A stretch of 64,000 nt of DNA, from NCBI GenBank assembly GCA_902629695.1, contig CACORY010000001.1:216566-280565 (forward strand), in the 5' to 3' direction. Below are positions 8,642 to 18,426 of the stretch, in pieces (positions within the stretch are counted from its first letter, which is position 1; every line of letters begins with the position of its first letter). The DNA is from an uncultured Pelagibacteraceae bacterium. GTDB taxonomy: Bacteria; Pseudomonadota; Alphaproteobacteria; Pelagibacterales; Pelagibacteraceae. The position numbers and the translations under genes were made by a program. A model generated the notes under the pieces. The model made no database searches, was not told the origin of the DNA, and saw nothing but the letters and a program-made list of their open reading frames with translations.

Positions 8642-9642
8642 TAAGAAATCTTGTGTAGATGCTCCACAATATCACACATTCTATTAGAAAAACCCCACTC
8701 ATTATCATACCAAGCTGATATTTTACCCATGTTTTTTCCAACAACATTGGTTAAACTTGAATCAATAATTGATGAAGCAGGATTGTGATTAAAGTCTATA
8801 GAAACAAGCTTTTCATTAGTAATTTCAAGCACCTTTGTTTTTTTGCTAAAGTTTCGGAAAGCTGAATTAATCTTTTCAATGCTCAAATCTTTTTTTGTGC
8901 AAAAGACAAGTTCGACTAAAGAAACATTTGGAGTAGGCACCCTCATGGCTACACCTTCTAATTTTCCTTTTAAAGAAGGAATTATTTCACCAATTGCTTT
9001 TGATGCGCCAGTCGAAGTTGGTACAATAGATTGACTTGCAGAACGAGCTCTTCTTGGATCTTTATGTGAATTGTCTAAAATTCTTTGATCACTCGTAAAA
9101 GCATGAATTGTTGTCATAAAACCTTTTTCGATTTCAAAATTTTGATGTAAAACATAGGCAACAGGTGCAAGACAATTTGTGGTGCAAGATGCTGCAGAAA
9201 TTATTTTATCATTTTTTTTTAACTCTGACTCATTCACTCCGAACACGATAGTTTTATCTGCATTTTTGCATGGAGCTGATACAATAACTTTTTTCGCACC
9301 ATTATTCAGATGCGGTTCTAATTTATCTTTAGAGTTGAATTTTCCAGTGCACTCAAAAACATAATCCACGCCATATTTTTTCCAATTAATGTTTTTCAAA
9401 TCTGTTTCCTGACTAAACGTAATTTTATTTTTGTTTATAATTAAATGTTTGTCATCGTAACCTAAATCTGTGTTGAATTTCCCATGAATTGAATCATATT
9501 TAAGTAGAGTAGAACAAGCTTCAGAATTTGTTCTATTATTTATATGTTTAATCTCTATATTTTTATTATTACTTTCTATAATAGAACGAACGATCATTCT
9601 TCCAATTCTGCCCATTCCATTTATTCCAACTCTTATCTTCAT
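8641..9642 (-). CDS. gap: Glyceraldehyde-3-phosphate dehydrogenase
   Basis: NAD(P)-dependent phosphorylating GAPDH (333 residues). The N-terminal [15 protein letters not shown] dinucleotide fold, the catalytic cysteine in [12 protein letters not shown] at about residue 150, and the C-terminal [12 protein letters not shown] are all present. Cofactor preference cannot be decided by eye. It overlaps both tkt (4 bases) and pgk (1 base), so translation is probably coupled. Confidence 0.97.
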   Translation of the reverse strand: MKIRVGINGMGRIGRMIVRSIIESNNKNIEIKHINNRTNSEACSTLLKYDSIHGKFNTDLGYDDKHLIINKNKITFSQETDLKNINWKKYGVDYVFECTGKFNSKDKLEPHLNNGAKKVIVSAPCKNADKTIVFGVNESELKKNDKIISAASCTTNCLAPVAYVLHQNFEIEKGFMTTIHAFTSDQRILDNSHKDPRRARSASQSIVPTSTGASKAIGEIIPSLKGKLEGVAMRVPTPNVSLVELVFCTKKDLSIEKINSAFRNFSKKTKVLEITNEKLVSIDFNHNPASSIIDSSLTNVVGKNMGKISAWYDNEWGFSNRMCDIVEHLHKIS

Positions 9643-11642
9643 AATTTTTTTTTTATTTTTTGAATTATACTTTCCGTATCTAATCCAAAATGATTATAAA
9701 TTTCTTTATATGGCGCACTTTTCCCAAAGTCGTTAATTCCAAAGTTCAATCCTTTTTTTCCAGTGTATTTTTTCCAATAATGTATTTCAGAGGCCTCAAT
9801 GGAAATCACAAGTTCAGTTTCATTTAAAATCTTATTTTTGTAATCTACACTTTGTTGATCAAATAATTCCTGACAAGGCATTGATATTACTTTTGAATAA
9901 ATACTCTCTGTGGCTAATTTATGACAAATATCACTTGCTAAACTTGTTTCAGATCCTGATGCAATAATTGTTAATTTTATATCATCTTTGGATCTTAAAA
10001 TTTCATATGCACCAAATGATGATTTATTTTCAGAAGAATCTTTTACTCTTATAGGAGTAATCGCTTGTCTCGTTAAAGCAATTACACTTGGAGTGTTTTC
10101 ACTTTCAAGAGCTTTTTGCCAACACTCAAATGTCTCAATAAAATCAGCCGGTCTAAAAACGTTTAAATTTGGAATTGATCTTAAACTAGTTAACTGTTCA
10201 ATTGGTTGATGAGTAGGACCATCCTCTCCTAAGCCAATTGAATCATGAGTAAAAACGTAAATAACTTTTTGTTTCATCATCGCAGCTAACCTGATTGATG
10301 GTTTACAATAATCACTGAAGATTAAAAATGTTCCACCATATGGTATTAATCCACTATGAAGTGAAATACCATTCATTATTCCACACATTGCATGTTCTCG
10401 AACTCCATAATGAATATAATTTCCCGAAAAATCATTTGGTTTTATAATTTTATGGTTTTTAGTTTTGGTGTTATTTGAACCAGCTAAGTCTGCCGATCCA
10501 CCAATTAAGCTTGGAAGTATTGAAACAATTTCTAAAAATTTTTCAGAACATTTTCTTGTTGCTAGGGGTTCTAAGGTTTTTAGATAATTGGATTTCGCTT
10601 TTTTAATTAACCCAAAAATTGTATCTCTAGAAACATTATATCCTGGTGGAAAATTTTTTTTAAATTTATTTGATATTGACCATCCTAGCCAGCCTAATTT
10701 CTTAATTCGATTGATATAATTTTTTTCATGCTTATCTGCTTTTTTTGATGCTTTTGCACCAATTAATTTCCATTCTTTATTCAACTTTTTTGGAATTTCA
10801 AAAGGTTTGTAATTCCAATTTAGTTTTTTTCTTACTAATTTTATTTCCTCGTCACCTAATGGACTTCCATGTGATGAGGCTTTACCACTTTTATTTGGAG
10901 AACCATAGCCGATTGTTGTTTTGCATGAAATTGCTATAGGTTTTTTTGATTTTTGAGCTTTCTTTAAAGCCTTTGATATTTCTTTATAGTTATGGCCGTT
11001 TATTTTTAAATAATCCCATCCATAACTTTTGAATCTTTTTTCATGGTCATCTGAAACTGCCAAACTGGTTGGACCATCTATTGAAATAGAATTGTTATCA
11101 AAAAGTAAAATGAGATTTTTTAATTTGAGATGTCCTGCAAGACTTAATGCTTCATGACTAATTCCTTCCATTAAACACCCATCACCAGCTAAGACATAGG
11201 TTTTATGATCAATTATTTTTTTTCCGACTTGTTTTTTTAAAATTTCTTCTGAAATTGCAAAACCAACAGCATTTGATATCCCTTGACCCAAAGGTCCAGT
11301 AGTTGTTTCTATTCCAGTACCTGGATGATACTCCGGATGACCCGCGCAAATAGAGTCGAGTTGTCTAAAATTCTTTATATCGTTTAAAGAAATACTTTTG
11401 TAGCCTGTTAAGTGTAACAAAGAATAAAGCAGCATAGAACCATGTCCTGCAGAAAGAACAAACCTATCTCTATTTATCCAGCTTGGATTATTTGGATTAA
11501 AATTCAAAAAATCTTTAAATAGAACTGTTACAACATCTGCCATACCCATGGGCATACCAGGATGCCCAGAATTAGCTTTTTGAACTGCATCAATAGATAA
11601 AAATCTTATACAATTAGCCAATTCTTTATATTGTTTGCTCAA
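9639..11642 (-). CDS. tkt: Transketolase
   Basis: Thiamin-diphosphate enzyme of the non-oxidative pentose phosphate pathway (667 residues). Visible are [12 protein letters not shown] at the N-terminus, the ThDP/metal motif [13 protein letters not shown], and in the pyrimidine domain YGVREHAM and [14 protein letters not shown]. It starts with TTG (no ATG nearby) and is the first gene of the nine-gene minus-strand run ending at trcR. It requires thiamin diphosphate, and thiE lies in the same run. Confidence 0.97.
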   Translation of the reverse strand: MSKQYKELANCIRFLSIDAVQKANSGHPGMPMGMADVVTVLFKDFLNFNPNNPSWINRDRFVLSAGHGSMLLYSLLHLTGYKSISLNDIKNFRQLDSICAGHPEYHPGTGIETTTGPLGQGISNAVGFAISEEILKKQVGKKIIDHKTYVLAGDGCLMEGISHEALSLAGHLKLKNLILLFDNNSISIDGPTSLAVSDDHEKRFKSYGWDYLKINGHNYKEISKALKKAQKSKKPIAISCKTTIGYGSPNKSGKASSHGSPLGDEEIKLVRKKLNWNYKPFEIPKKLNKEWKLIGAKASKKADKHEKNYINRIKKLGWLGWSISNKFKKNFPPGYNVSRDTIFGLIKKAKSNYLKTLEPLATRKCSEKFLEIVSILPSLIGGSADLAGSNNTKTKNHKIIKPNDFSGNYIHYGVREHAMCGIMNGISLHSGLIPYGGTFLIFSDYCKPSIRLAAMMKQKVIYVFTHDSIGLGEDGPTHQPIEQLTSLRSIPNLNVFRPADFIETFECWQKALESENTPSVIALTRQAITPIRVKDSSENKSSFGAYEILRSKDDIKLTIIASGSETSLASDICHKLATESIYSKVISMPCQELFDQQSVDYKNKILNETELVISIEASEIHYWKKYTGKKGLNFGINDFGKSAPYKEIYNHFGLDTESIIQKIKKKL

Positions 11643-11697
11643 AAAATTATCCTGTCTAGACTAAGAAGATTCAATTTAATAATATGTTTATATATAT

Positions 11698-12021
11698 ATG
11701 AATTCTGTAATCGAAAAAGAAAAAAAATTAAATTTGGCCTTAACAAAATTAAAAAATTTAAACCTAAAAAATCCAGATATAAAAAAAAATATTGAAGATT
11801 TAGATATTCAAAAAAATCAATTAGAAATTGAAAAACAAGAATTAGAGGAAAAATATAAAAGTTTAGAACATGATTATAATGATTTAAGTAAAAAATTGCA
11901 TGATTTTCAAAATAAAGAAAAAATAGAGCAAAAGAAACAAATTGAATTTTCTGAAAAAATTGATGAATTGAACCAAGAAACAGATACTCTGTTAAATGAA
12001 ATAGATAAATGGCAAACGTAA
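11698..12021 (+). CDS. Coiled-coil protein upstream of ZapA (ZauP-like)
   Basis: A 107-residue, highly charged protein that is almost entirely coiled coil (heptad-rich KNQLEIEKQELEEKYKSLE). It overlaps zapA by 13 bases. In Caulobacter a small coiled-coil protein encoded just upstream of zapA, ZauP, partners with ZapA at the Z-ring; position, size and composition fit that. Primary sequence of such proteins is poorly conserved, so the name is by context. It may instead correspond to the DUF4164 family found at the same place in rhizobia. Confidence 0.6.
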   Translation: MNSVIEKEKKLNLALTKLKNLNLKNPDIKKNIEDLDIQKNQLEIEKQELEEKYKSLEHDYNDLSKKLHDFQNKEKIEQKKQIEFSEKIDELNQETDTLLNEIDKWQT

Positions 12022-12452
12022 GTATAAAGTTTAATGGTAAAGAATTTTTATTGTCTTGTGAAGATGGACAAGAAGAACATTTAGAAGAGCTACTAATTCA
12101 AATAAACCAAAAGTTTAATAATCTTAAAAATGATCTTGGAAATTTAGGTGAAAATAAACTTTTATTGATAACTGCTGTAAAAGTGATGGATGAATATTAT
12201 GAAACCAAAAAAAAGGTTGACCAAAAAAAGGATGAATTGAAGGAGCTTTCAAATAAATTTAAAGAATTAAAATCTTTGATTTATGAATACAAGGATAGAA
12301 AAGAAAATGAAATTAGCGAGTTAAATCAAAATCATAAAAAACTAAAAGATGAAATTGAAATTAATCAAAAAAATTACGAAAAAATTATTGATGAAGCTAC
12401 AGAGGAAATTACAAGTTTTGTTGAAAAAGCAAACTTAGAAAAACTGTCCTAG
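12009..12452 (+). CDS. zapA: Cell division protein ZapA
   Basis: FtsZ-associated protein that bundles protofilaments at the division site. The N-terminal domain begins ANVSIKFNGKEFLLSCEDGQEEHL, the ZapA head with its G-K-x-[FY]-x-[LI]-x-C-x-x-[DG] pattern, followed by LLITAVKVMDEYYE. The C-terminal 80 residues are a long coiled coil, longer than in E. coli ZapA (147 residues in all). The upstream ZauP-like gene and the downstream cyclo-ligase give the usual zapA-ygfA neighbourhood, but only 9 bases separate zapA from the cyclo-ligase, leaving no room for 6S RNA. Confidence 0.88.
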   Translation: MANVSIKFNGKEFLLSCEDGQEEHLEELLIQINQKFNNLKNDLGNLGENKLLLITAVKVMDEYYETKKKVDQKKDELKELSNKFKELKSLIYEYKDRKENEISELNQNHKKLKDEIEINQKNYEKIIDEATEEITSFVEKANLEKLS

Positions 12453-12461
12453 AAAACCATT

Positions 12462-12992
12462 GTGAAAAAATCAGAAATTAGAAAACAAATACTAAAAATT
12501 AGAAAAAGTAAAACTCGTAATAAATTTAAGTTTAATTTTAACAATTTAATCAATTTACTCAAAAAAGAAAAAATAACAGGAAAAACTGTTGGAGGATATT
12601 ATCCTTATAATTATGAGGTAGATGCAATTAAAATTTTAGAAGATTTCGAGAAAAAAGATTATTCAATTTCATTACCCAAGATAAAAAAGAAATTTCAAAT
12701 GAATTTTTTTAAATGGTCAACAAAAGATCCTTTAACTATTAATAAATTTGGAATCCCTGAGCCAATATCCGATAAAATTATATACCCAAGCATTTTACTT
12801 GTACCTTTAGTAGCTTTTGATAAGCATTTAAATAGGATTGGTTATGGTGGTGGGTTTTATGACCGGTATATTAAAAAGTTAAAAAAAAGTAAAAAAATTT
12901 TTACTATTGGGCTAGCTTATCCTTTTCAAAAAGTAAAAAAAATACCAATTGATAAATACGACATAAGATTGGATTTTATATTAACTAACTAG
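12462..12992 (+). CDS. 5-formyltetrahydrofolate cyclo-ligase
   Basis: Converts 5-formyl-THF to 5,10-methenyl-THF using ATP (MTHFS/YgfA family, 176 residues). Seen are the N-terminal basic RKQILKIRKS, VGGYYPYNYEVDA for substrate binding, VPLVAFDKHLNRIGYGGGFYDRYI with the signature glycine-rich ATP loop, and a C-terminal KYDIRLDFILT. It starts with GTG after a 9-base gap from zapA. Confidence 0.92.
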   Translation: MKKSEIRKQILKIRKSKTRNKFKFNFNNLINLLKKEKITGKTVGGYYPYNYEVDAIKILEDFEKKDYSISLPKIKKKFQMNFFKWSTKDPLTINKFGIPEPISDKIIYPSILLVPLVAFDKHLNRIGYGGGFYDRYIKKLKKSKKIFTIGLAYPFQKVKKIPIDKYDIRLDFILTN

Positions 12993-13000
12993 GCGATTTA

Positions 13001-13804
13001 ATGAGAATACTATTTTTAGGTGATGTTGTTGGAAATACTGGTTGTAAAAAAATAAAAGATAATCTTTTAGAGCAAATTAATCTTAACAAAATTGATTTTG
13101 TAATTGTAAATGGAGAAAATGCTGCTGATGAGGGGGTAGGACTAACTAAAGAAATTTGTGAAAATTTTTTCAAATCTGGAGTAAATGTTATCACGACTGG
13201 TAATCACGTTTGGGATAAAAAGGACATAATGAAATTCATTGATAATGAAAATAGGTTACTTCGTCCAAATAATCTGTTTGAACCAGCACCTGGTAAAGGA
13301 TTTCAAGTTTATAATACTACAAAAAATATAAGAATAGGAGTTCTTAATCTAATGGGAAATGTTTTCATGAAAAAATGTGACGATGTTTTTGAGGTATCAA
13401 AAAAGTTTATTGAAAAATATAAATTAAAATATGATTATGATTTATTGGTAGTTGATTTTCATGGAGAAATTACAAGTGAAAAAAATGCATTAGGACATTT
13501 TTTTGATGGAAAAGCAACTCTTGTAGTTGGAACACATACACATATACCGACTAATGATGCTAGAATTTTGAAAAATGGGACAGCCTATCAAACAGATGCA
13601 GGAATGTGTGGAGATTATGACTCAGTAATAGGAATGGATAAAGAAAATTCGCTTAAAAGATTCAGAAAAATAGACTCAGTAAAAAATTTTCCAGCAAAAG
13701 GAGATGCTACTTTAAGTGGTGTTATAGTAGATTGTAATATAGAAACAGGATTAGCAAAAAAAATAAGAAGTTATATTTTTGGAGGTCAATTAAAGAATTA
13801 TTGA
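13001..13804 (+). CDS. YmdB-family metallophosphoesterase
   Basis: Belongs to the TIGR00282/YmdB family of calcineurin-like phosphoesterases (267 residues); the Bacillus YmdB hydrolyses 2',3'-cAMP. Metal-binding motifs are in order: FLGDVVGNTG, VNGENAADG-like VNGENAADEGVG, TTGNHVWDKKD, VDFHGEITSEK and GTHTHIPTNDA. The family is often beside recA/rny in Firmicutes; here it sits between the folate cyclo-ligase and yebC, which says little about its job. The cellular substrate is unknown. Confidence 0.88.
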   Translation: MRILFLGDVVGNTGCKKIKDNLLEQINLNKIDFVIVNGENAADEGVGLTKEICENFFKSGVNVITTGNHVWDKKDIMKFIDNENRLLRPNNLFEPAPGKGFQVYNTTKNIRIGVLNLMGNVFMKKCDDVFEVSKKFIEKYKLKYDYDLLVVDFHGEITSEKNALGHFFDGKATLVVGTHTHIPTNDARILKNGTAYQTDAGMCGDYDSVIGMDKENSLKRFRKIDSVKNFPAKGDATLSGVIVDCNIETGLAKKIRSYIFGGQLKNY

Positions 13805-13811
13805 TTAAGTT

Positions 13812-14534
13812 ATGGCAGGTCACTCTCATTGGGCTGGAATTAAACATAAAAAAGGAAAGGCTGATAAGCTTAGGTCAAAAATCTTTTCAAAGCTTTCTAA
13901 AGAAATTACGGTTGCAGCCAAGTTAGGAGACAAAGACCCTTCAATGAATCCCAGACTTAGATCAGCAATACAAGCTGCCAGATCAGCAAATATGCCAAAA
14001 GATAATATTGAAAGAGCTATTAACAAATCCTCAATAAATTCTGAGTTAAATTTTGAGAATTTAAGATACGAGGGATTTGGACCTGAAAAAGTGGCAGTGA
14101 TTGTTGAAGCTTTAACAGATAATAAAAATAGAACTGCATCAAAAATAAGAACAATTTTTCAAAAAGCTGGAGGCAGTCTTGGCACACAAGGCTCTGCTTC
14201 TCATAATTTTATTCAATTAGGAGTTATAAAGATTGATAAAAAAGAGGCATCAGATGAACGTGTTTTTGAATTAGCAATCGAAGCTGGAGCAAATGAATGT
14301 ATTTCAAGTGATAATTTACATGAAATTCATTGCCCTGTAGGCGAAATATATAATGTTAAAAAAGAACTAGAGAAAGAGATTAATAATTTCATATCTACAG
14401 AAATTGAATGGGTTCCATTAAATAATGTAAAAATTTCAAGAGAGAAAAATGAGGATTTGATTAACTTTTTTGAGACATTAGAAGATGATGATGATGTACA
14501 AAATATTTATTCAAATGCCAAACTCTCTAATTAA
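13812..14534 (+). CDS. yebC: YebC/PmpR family translation or transcription factor
   Basis: 240-residue YebC/TACO1 family protein. The start MAGHSHWAGIKHKKGKAD is diagnostic, followed by KLSKEITVAAKLGDKDP and YEGFGPEKVAVIVEALTDN. Members have been described as transcription regulators (PmpR) and, more recently, as factors easing ribosome stalling. It is immediately upstream of ruvC, the classical bacterial yebC-ruvC order. Confidence 0.95.
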   Translation: MAGHSHWAGIKHKKGKADKLRSKIFSKLSKEITVAAKLGDKDPSMNPRLRSAIQAARSANMPKDNIERAINKSSINSELNFENLRYEGFGPEKVAVIVEALTDNKNRTASKIRTIFQKAGGSLGTQGSASHNFIQLGVIKIDKKEASDERVFELAIEAGANECISSDNLHEIHCPVGEIYNVKKELEKEINNFISTEIEWVPLNNVKISREKNEDLINFFETLEDDDDVQNIYSNAKLSN

Positions 14535-14537
14535 TAT

Positions 14538-15032
14538 ATGTTAATAATTGGAATAGACCCCGGGATATCTGGATCAATTTGTTTTTTTAATGATGGTAAA
14601 ATTTTAGATGTGATTGAAATGCCCACAATGAATGATGGAAAAAAAAATAAGAAACAAGTAAATGGATCACAAATTTTCAATGAAATTTCAAAAAGGATTA
14701 ATTTATTAGAAAAAAAACAAATAAAAGTTGTCATCGAACAAGTTTCTGCAATGCCAGGTCAAGGCGTGACCAGTATGTTTAATTTTGGACAATCTTTCGG
14801 AATTTTAAAAGGAATATGCTCTTCTATGCAGCTTCCAATGTATTTTGTAAGACCTGCAAAATGGAAAAAATATTATAATCTCATAAACACACAAAAAGAT
14901 GCTAGCAGAACAAGAGCCATTGAAATATTTCCTTATTTTTCCTCACAATTATCAAAAAAAAAGGACTCAAACAAAGCAGATGCTATTTTGATAGCAAACT
15001 TTTACTACGAAACTTACAAAATAGAGGAATAA
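14538..15032 (+). CDS. ruvC: RuvC-like Holliday junction resolvase (phage-type)
   Basis: RNase H-fold nuclease of the RuvC family, 164 residues. The acidic residues visible are D7 (IGIDPG), E67 (VVIEQVSAMPGQGV) and D148 (NKADAILIAN). The segment MPGQGVTSMFNFGQSFG is what I associate with the phage/plasmid-type resolvases rather than canonical chromosomal RuvC. The residue three before D148, an aspartate in E. coli RuvC, is asparagine 145, although D143 is close. The gene lies right after yebC where ruvC normally sits, but ruvA and ruvB do not follow; tolQ does. The name is reliable at superfamily level only. Confidence 0.75.
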   Translation: MLIIGIDPGISGSICFFNDGKILDVIEMPTMNDGKKNKKQVNGSQIFNEISKRINLLEKKQIKVVIEQVSAMPGQGVTSMFNFGQSFGILKGICSSMQLPMYFVRPAKWKKYYNLINTQKDASRTRAIEIFPYFSSQLSKKKDSNKADAILIANFYYETYKIEE

Positions 15033-15083
15033 ATCAATTTAGTGAAGACAAAATCATGACACATTTAAGTGTGAGAAGTCATC

Positions 15084-15758
15084 ATGGAAGCAGATATTTC
15101 AACACAAGCAGTAGGTCTTGCATCAAGTGCAGATTTTTCACTAATGAACTTATTTGTACGTGCTGATATTGTTGTAAAATCAGTAATAATTTTATTAATC
15201 GCTTGTTCTATTTATTCTTGGGCTGTCATTATAGAAAAATTTAGATTATTTAAAAAAATTAATATTTCTACTGAGGAGTTTGAAACAAAGTTTTGGAATT
15301 CAAAATCAGCAGAGACATTTTATAATAATCTCCCAGCCAATTTAGATGATCCAATGGCTCTTATTTTTAAAGATGCAATGCAAAATTTACTTAAAAGAAG
15401 ATCAAAAACTGATTTAAACAATCGTATGACTACAATGCTAGAAACAGGAATCGAAAAACAAATGTCAAAAATAAGTAAAGGATTTACTTTTTTAGCAACA
15501 GTTGGATCCACTGCACCATTTATAGGTTTATTTGGAACGGTTTGGGGTATAATGAATTCATTTCAATCTATAGCAATTTCAAGAAATACAAGTTTAGCAA
15601 TTGTAGCACCTGGTATTGCAGAGGCATTATTTGCAACAGCACTTGGTTTATTAGCAGCTATTCCTGCAGTAGTTGCTTATAACAAATTTAATAATGACTC
15701 AGCTAAATACTCTCAAAAGTTAGAAAATTTTTCAAAAAGATTTTTAACAATTATCTAA
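15084..15758 (+). CDS. tolQ: Tol-Pal system protein TolQ
   Basis: Inner-membrane motor subunit of the Tol-Pal envelope system (224 residues), homologous to ExbB/MotA. The first membrane helix is near residues 25-50 (VKSVIILLIACSIYSWAVII). The second and third are in the C-terminal half, with TVGSTAPFIGLFGTVWGIM and AEALFATALGLLAAIPAVVAYN, the conserved core. It opens a tolQ-tolR-tolA-tolB run. The ybgC thioesterase gene that often precedes tolQ is absent. Confidence 0.97.
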   Translation: MEADISTQAVGLASSADFSLMNLFVRADIVVKSVIILLIACSIYSWAVIIEKFRLFKKINISTEEFETKFWNSKSAETFYNNLPANLDDPMALIFKDAMQNLLKRRSKTDLNNRMTTMLETGIEKQMSKISKGFTFLATVGSTAPFIGLFGTVWGIMNSFQSIAISRNTSLAIVAPGIAEALFATALGLLAAIPAVVAYNKFNNDSAKYSQKLENFSKRFLTII

Positions 15759-15759
15759 G

Positions 15760-16176
15760 ATGGCTTTCAAATTTAATCGTTCCTCTAAAGAACCTATGAG
15801 TGAAATAAATGTAACTCCATTTGTAGATGTAATGTTGGTTTTGTTAATTATATTTATGGTCACTGCCCCTTTATTAACTGTTGGAGTTCAAGTTGATTTA
15901 CCAGAGAGTTCAGCAGACTCATTACCTGAGGAAGCTGAGCCTTTAACTTTATCGATTAATTCAAAGGGAGAAATTTTTATACAAGAATCAAAAGTAGAAT
16001 ATGAAAAAATAATTGCGAAGATTTTAGCAGTATCAAAAAATAGAACAGATACAAGAATTTATGTAAGAGGAGACAAAACAATAAATTATGGAAGAGTTTT
16101 AGAAATCATGGGTTTATTATCGGGATCAGGATTTACAAAAGTTGCATTGATTTCAGAGCCTTATAAGGAAAGGTAA
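15760..16176 (+). CDS. tolR: Tol-Pal system protein TolR
   Basis: ExbD/TolR-type subunit with one N-terminal membrane helix and a periplasmic domain (138 residues). MSEINVTPFVDVMLVLLIIFMVTAPL contains the essential membrane aspartate (D in FVDVMLVL) used for proton coupling with TolQ. It begins 1 base after tolQ. Confidence 0.97.
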   Translation: MAFKFNRSSKEPMSEINVTPFVDVMLVLLIIFMVTAPLLTVGVQVDLPESSADSLPEEAEPLTLSINSKGEIFIQESKVEYEKIIAKILAVSKNRTDTRIYVRGDKTINYGRVLEIMGLLSGSGFTKVALISEPYKER

Positions 16177-16182
16177 ATTAAG

Positions 16183-16992
16183 GTGAATAGAAGTATAATA
16201 ATTTCTTCTGTTTTACACTTAATTTTTATTTTGATTACAGCTATGAGTCTTCCTTTTTTAGCAAAAAAACCAATTGATCTTCCACCAATTGTATCTGTAG
16301 AGCTAATACAAATAACTGATAAAACAAATATTCCTTTTGCACCAAAGGCAAAAAAAACTATAGAGAAAATTAAAAAAGAGGAGAAAAAGTTAGTTTCTGA
16401 GCAAGCTCCACCAAAAAAGGTCAAGAAAATAAAACCAGACTCTGTGCCAATGCCAGATGATAAAGTAAAAAAAGTAGAAAAAATTAAAGAGGATAAACAA
16501 AATCCTGAAAAAATTGATAATGAGGTAAAACAAGTTTCTGAATTTGAGAAAGATGAACTTTTTGATCCAAATAATATTGCTGCTTTAATTGATAAATCTA
16601 AAGAGGAAAGTGCAGAAACTACAAAAAAAACAAATAAGATAACCCAAGATCAACAGAAAAATATTGAAAATGTTGGTTTGTCATTAAGTGAGGAGGATGC
16701 TCTTAAGGCTCAAATATTTGGTTGCTGGAGTATTCCTTTAGGATTACCATATAATGAAAACTTACTAGTAAGAATTAAACTAGAGTTAAATCCTGATGGA
16801 ACAGTGTTACAGTCAGAAATATTAGATCATGCTCGTATGAATAAACCTGGTCAAGGATTTTATAAAGTTCTGGCTGAAAGTGCTTTAAGAGCTATAAAAT
16901 TATGTCAACCTCTCAGAGTACCTACTACTGGATATGAGAGGTGGAAAGAGTTACAATTAAATTTTGATGCAAGGGAGATGTTAGAAGGATGA
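16183..16992 (+). CDS. tolA: TolA-like energy transducer
   Basis: Positioned between tolR and tolB, with the expected layout of TolA: a single N-terminal membrane anchor (about residues 3-25), a long lysine/glutamate-rich middle ([21 protein letters not shown] and similar) to about residue 165, and a C-terminal domain with the TonB/TolA-like [21 protein letters not shown]. It links the TolQR motor to TolB and Pal across the periplasm. Start is GTG at 16183. The middle region is short compared with enterobacterial TolA. It overlaps tolB by 4 bases. Confidence 0.9.
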   Translation: MNRSIIISSVLHLIFILITAMSLPFLAKKPIDLPPIVSVELIQITDKTNIPFAPKAKKTIEKIKKEEKKLVSEQAPPKKVKKIKPDSVPMPDDKVKKVEKIKEDKQNPEKIDNEVKQVSEFEKDELFDPNNIAALIDKSKEESAETTKKTNKITQDQQKNIENVGLSLSEEDALKAQIFGCWSIPLGLPYNENLLVRIKLELNPDGTVLQSEILDHARMNKPGQGFYKVLAESALRAIKLCQPLRVPTTGYERWKELQLNFDAREMLEG

Positions 16993-18341
16993 AAAATATA
17001 ATGATCAGAAGATTTTTTGTATTTGTTTTTTTTATTTACTCATTTAATGCGAAAGCGTTAATTGAAGTTGATATAACCCGAGGAAATTTAAATCCACTAC
17101 CAATTGCAGTATCACCTATGTCAATTGATGAAGAATCTAGAAAAAATTTCGAAAAAATTCTCAAAAAGAAAAATATTGGCTCTGAGATTTCCAAAATCGT
17201 TGAAAAGAACTTAAAAACTTCAGGTTTGTTTAATCCACTAAACAAGGATGCTTTTTTACAAGCACCAGATATTGCTAATTTAAAACCCAGATTTGAAGAT
17301 TGGAATTTAATAAAAGCTCAAGCGCTTATAACCGGAAAGGTTAATTTGATTAATGAAAAATTAAGACTTGAATTTAGATTATGGGATGTTCTTGCTGGAA
17401 AAGAAATGATGGCATTAGCTTTTACGACAGTACCAAATAATTGGAGACGTGTAGGTCATATAATTACTGATAAAGTGTATGAGAGATTAACTGGTGAAAA
17501 AGGTTATTTTGATACTAGAATAATTTATGTTGCAGAAGAAGGCCCAAAAACACGAAGAATTAAGAAGTTAGCTATAATGGATCAAGATGGAGCTAATAAT
17601 AAATTTTTGACATTAGGAAATGAACTTGTTTTAACTCCAAGATTTAATCCAACAAGTCAAATGGTGACTTATCTTTCTTATTTTAGGAATCTTCCAAGAG
17701 TTTATTTATTAGATATAGAAACTGGTATGCAAGAAGTTGTTGGAGATTTTCCAGGCATGACTTTTGCTCCTAGATTTTCACCTGATGGAAAAAAAATAAT
17801 TATGAGTTTTGCAAAAGACGGAAACTCAGATATTTACACAATGGACTTAGAGAATAGAATTGTCGAAAAAATAACTAATCACCCCTCGATAGATACTTCA
17901 CCCTCTTACTCACCTGATGGCAAGTATATTTCTTTTAATTCAGATAGAAGTGGTTATCAGCAAATTTATACCATGGAGAGTAATGGCAAAAATGTAAAAA
18001 GAATTTCTTTTGGCAAAGGTTTGTATGGAACACCAGTTTGGTCACCGAGAGGAGACCTGATTGCTTTTACCAAACTCCATAAAGGAAAATTTTATATTGG
18101 TGTAATGCGAACTGACGGTAGTGGAGAGCGATTATTAACAGAAAATTTTTACCAAGAGGCACCATCATGGTCTCCAAATGGAAGAGTTTTAATTTTCTAT
18201 AGAGAAACGAAAACTGACGATAAAGGCGAAGGTTTTTCTGCAAAATTATGGTCTATTGATTTGACGGGGTATAATGAGAGGCAAGTTGTTACTCCAACTG
18301 ATGCTTCAGACCCATCATGGTCATCTTTATTAAGTAATTAA
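16989..18341 (+). CDS. tolB: Tol-Pal system protein TolB
   Basis: Periplasmic beta-propeller protein (450 residues). An N-terminal signal peptide ends about NAKA before LIEVDITRG; the TolB N-terminal domain covers about residues 25-165. Propeller repeats follow with the characteristic [30 protein letters not shown] and [10 protein letters not shown] blades. It bridges TolA and Pal. Start overlaps tolA. Confidence 0.97.
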   Translation: MKNIMIRRFFVFVFFIYSFNAKALIEVDITRGNLNPLPIAVSPMSIDEESRKNFEKILKKKNIGSEISKIVEKNLKTSGLFNPLNKDAFLQAPDIANLKPRFEDWNLIKAQALITGKVNLINEKLRLEFRLWDVLAGKEMMALAFTTVPNNWRRVGHIITDKVYERLTGEKGYFDTRIIYVAEEGPKTRRIKKLAIMDQDGANNKFLTLGNELVLTPRFNPTSQMVTYLSYFRNLPRVYLLDIETGMQEVVGDFPGMTFAPRFSPDGKKIIMSFAKDGNSDIYTMDLENRIVEKITNHPSIDTSPSYSPDGKYISFNSDRSGYQQIYTMESNGKNVKRISFGKGLYGTPVWSPRGDLIAFTKLHKGKFYIGVMRTDGSGERLLTENFYQEAPSWSPNGRVLIFYRETKTDDKGEGFSAKLWSIDLTGYNERQVVTPTDASDPSWSSLLSN

Positions 18342-18352
18342 ACACTATTAAC

Positions 18353-18381
18353 TTGATTTTTAGACTTGAAACATCTATCTA
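18353..18381 (+). promoter_or_regulatory. Possible promoter of pal
   Basis: TTGATT (18353-18358) is followed after 17 bases by TATCTA (18376-18381) in the gap between tolB and pal. Match to a housekeeping promoter is modest. Together with the terminator after pal it would allow a separate, more abundant pal transcript. Confidence 0.3.
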
Positions 18382-18426
18382 GTTGTGAAAAAGTCAAGAA
18401 TAAGAAATATTGATCAAGGAGCAATA

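Noticed and set aside
12452-12462. Expected 6S RNA between zapA and the formyl-THF ligase gene
   Set aside because: Only 9 bases lie between the two genes, so no RNA gene fits.
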